Shown here: positions 62,982-64,000 of the stretch, piece by piece
Numbering within the stretch: position 1 is the first letter of the stretch
How the letters are laid out: each line of letters starts with the position of its first letter
NCBI RefSeq assembly: GCF_002936955.1
Contig: NZ_MPZM01000011.1
Span: forward strand, 1-64,000
Origin: Oceanisphaera arctica
GTDB taxonomy: Bacteria > Pseudomonadota > Gammaproteobacteria > Enterobacterales > Aeromonadaceae
DNA: 64,000 nucleotides
Reading direction: 5' to 3'
The notes under the pieces: generated by a model
The model's database searches: none
Told to the model about the DNA's origin: nothing
The model's input: only the letters and a program-made list of their open reading frames with translations
Translations under genes and position numbers: made by a program

Positions 62982-63574
62982 TAGATACTTTCGTGACTTG
63001 GGAATAAAGAGCAATCTTATATCCGTCATTCCGCACCTAATTCCCGGATTTAAAATTGTGACGATTATCTCAAAATCACCGTCAGTATTAGGTTCTAGCT
63101 GACACTAGGAAGGGTATTGTGTATTAATGCTCGGTTACGCTATTTTTATCCCAAATTCAGGAGGTTGAAGGTTATGTCCTTCCTTTCGATAGCTCTGTAT
63201 TACACATCGACATCAAAACCGCTAGTTCGCTTATTTTCTTAAAACGAGTAGACATCTTCGCCGAAAATAAATCTAAAAATAGGTGCGGAATGTCGGTTCA
63301 TATTAAATAGAGCATCACGCTTGATCATCGGCGGGTACAGCTGCCACGAAAGAAATATATCAGCATTTTATCTATACGCGGCAGCGATTTCCCTGCAGAT
63401 GAAAATGTGTTACCAGCTGCCTAGGGAAAATCTACCCACGATATCTGTGTTATAAAAATACCAGAGTCAATGCACAACGATATGACACACGACGGGCCTG
63501 ACTGATTGAAATAAAAAATTTTATAATTAGTTAAAAATCATGTAAATAATGTGACCTGCGTAGAATAAAGCAAA
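62982..63574. other. Non-coding tail of cassette 3 or a decayed cassette
   Basis: About 590 bp between the ClpP-like gene and attC site 3. It holds only short frames, such as a 23-codon one at 63172 after AGGAGG. This length is unusual for one cassette and suggests a lost attC or a decayed additional cassette. Confidence 0.4.
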
Positions 63575-63650
63575 GCCTAACAAGGCCAATCACAAACGCC
63601 AGCAAGCTGGCTGGACTCGCTGACGCTCGCCCGTGTTGGCGGCGTTACCT
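63575..63650 (+). other. attC: attC-like site 3
   Basis: GCCTAAC at 63575 and GTTACCT at 63644 flank complementary boxes CAAGGCCAATCAC and GTGTTGGCGGCG, with AACGCCAGC/GCTGGC hairpins inside. It is 76 bp, shorter than the others. It ends the array; the downstream DNA is chromosomal in style. Confidence 0.68.
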
Positions 63651-63687
63651 GACTGTAATACCAGCTCACGCCAGTCTACAAAAATAT

Positions 63688-63717
63688 AAAGCGGGAAGGT
63701 CGCCCTCCCCGCTTTTT
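63688..63717. terminator. Terminator for the TIGR02808-like gene
   Basis: AAAGCGGG, an inner GG/CC-paired loop, CCCGCTTT followed by TTG on the plus strand; on the minus strand the stem is followed by ATATTTTT. It lies 28 bp past the small gene's stop codon. Confidence 0.75.
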
Positions 63718-63744
63718 GCTTTCAGCCTGTTCTCTCTGGAAGTA

Positions 63745-63882
63745 TTAATCAATCTGCTTGTCTTTGGTTATGGATAAAACGCCGATGCACACAACTGCCA
63801 CGGCGATAAATCCGGCCAGAATAATCACGGGCATGGCGGCGTAGCCCAGTATATGCCATATAACGTATTCCAAGGTGCTCAT
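63745..63882 (-). CDS. TIGR02808-type single-helix membrane protein, 45 aa
   Basis: A 45-residue protein that opens MSTLEYVIWHILGYAAMP and has one long hydrophobic helix (about 15-37) followed by a short charged tail (TKDKQID). The pattern is that of the very short TIGR02808 family of marine gammaproteobacteria. AAGGGGAAAG precedes the ATG. Probably an inner-membrane microprotein; its function is unknown. Confidence 0.8.
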   Translation of the reverse strand: MSTLEYVIWHILGYAAMPVIILAGFIAVAVVCIGVLSITKDKQID

Positions 63883-64000
63883 CGCTTTCCCCTTCTTGTT
63901 TCCGGTCTCCGGTATTTATACCCATCGGACTAAAGATCTGATCGTTGCTGAGCTCGGTGGGAGCCCTTCTTTATTGCCTCTTCACGAGCGCCGAGCTATC

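Overview
The window is a chromosomal segment from a gammaproteobacterium, most likely an Aeromonadales member of the Oceanimonas/Oceanisphaera/Zobellella type. This is inferred from the GC-rich core genes, their order (guaB-guaA; sdhCDAB-sucABCD divergent from gltA; comEC-msbA-lpxK-kdsB; lolCDE; mfd) and the style of the proteins. No rRNA or tRNA gene was recognised.

Layout. 1-9.8 kb is a worn accessory stretch: the end of an HPF-like gene, a PRC-barrel protein, a cyclopropane-fatty-acid synthase-like enzyme, glutamate dehydrogenase, an aldehyde dehydrogenase stump fused to a truncated IS66 element, IS5 and IS91-type remnants, and a MITE-like element. 9,831-22,046 is an AT-richer 12.2-kb genomic island in the 3' end of guaA, bounded by a 12-bp direct repeat. 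22.0-58.5 kb is conserved core: guaA-guaB, xseA, a YbaK-type deacylase, the TCA operon with gltA, fbp, kdsB-lpxK-msbA-comEC, two DUF2062 genes, lolCDE, mfd, then an FAD oxidoreductase, DUF3422, DUF503, a DsbA-like protein and an Hsp70-like yegD. 59.9-63.7 kb has a tandem array of structured repeats followed by three integron-type cassettes with attC-like sites and no visible integrase (a CALIN).

The most interesting object is the guaA island. It carries a tyrosine integrase, an AlpA-like regulator and repA/repC genes that I recognise as IncQ (RSF1010)-type helicase and initiator. Iteron-like repeats lie at the repC end, and there is an RP4/IncP-type oriT (19-bp inverted repeat ending exactly 8 nt before an ATCCTG^C nick sequence). 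No relaxase or RepB primase is seen. The cargo is a restriction-modification pair, a HigBA toxin-antitoxin unit whose toxin is frameshifted at codon 2, a zinc-ribbon/HTH protein, and an overlapping gene pair (unknown 405-aa protein plus four-helix membrane protein) that could be a defence module. The architecture suggests an integrated, replicating element that relies on IncP-type conjugation machinery supplied in trans. Integration cut guaA off from its own terminator, now 12 kb away, and the island supplies a substitute.

Data-quality note. Frameshifts at short homopolymers occur in lolD (normally essential), in the aldehyde dehydrogenase stump, in higB and probably in the IS5 transposase. 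Some of these may be sequencing errors rather than biology.
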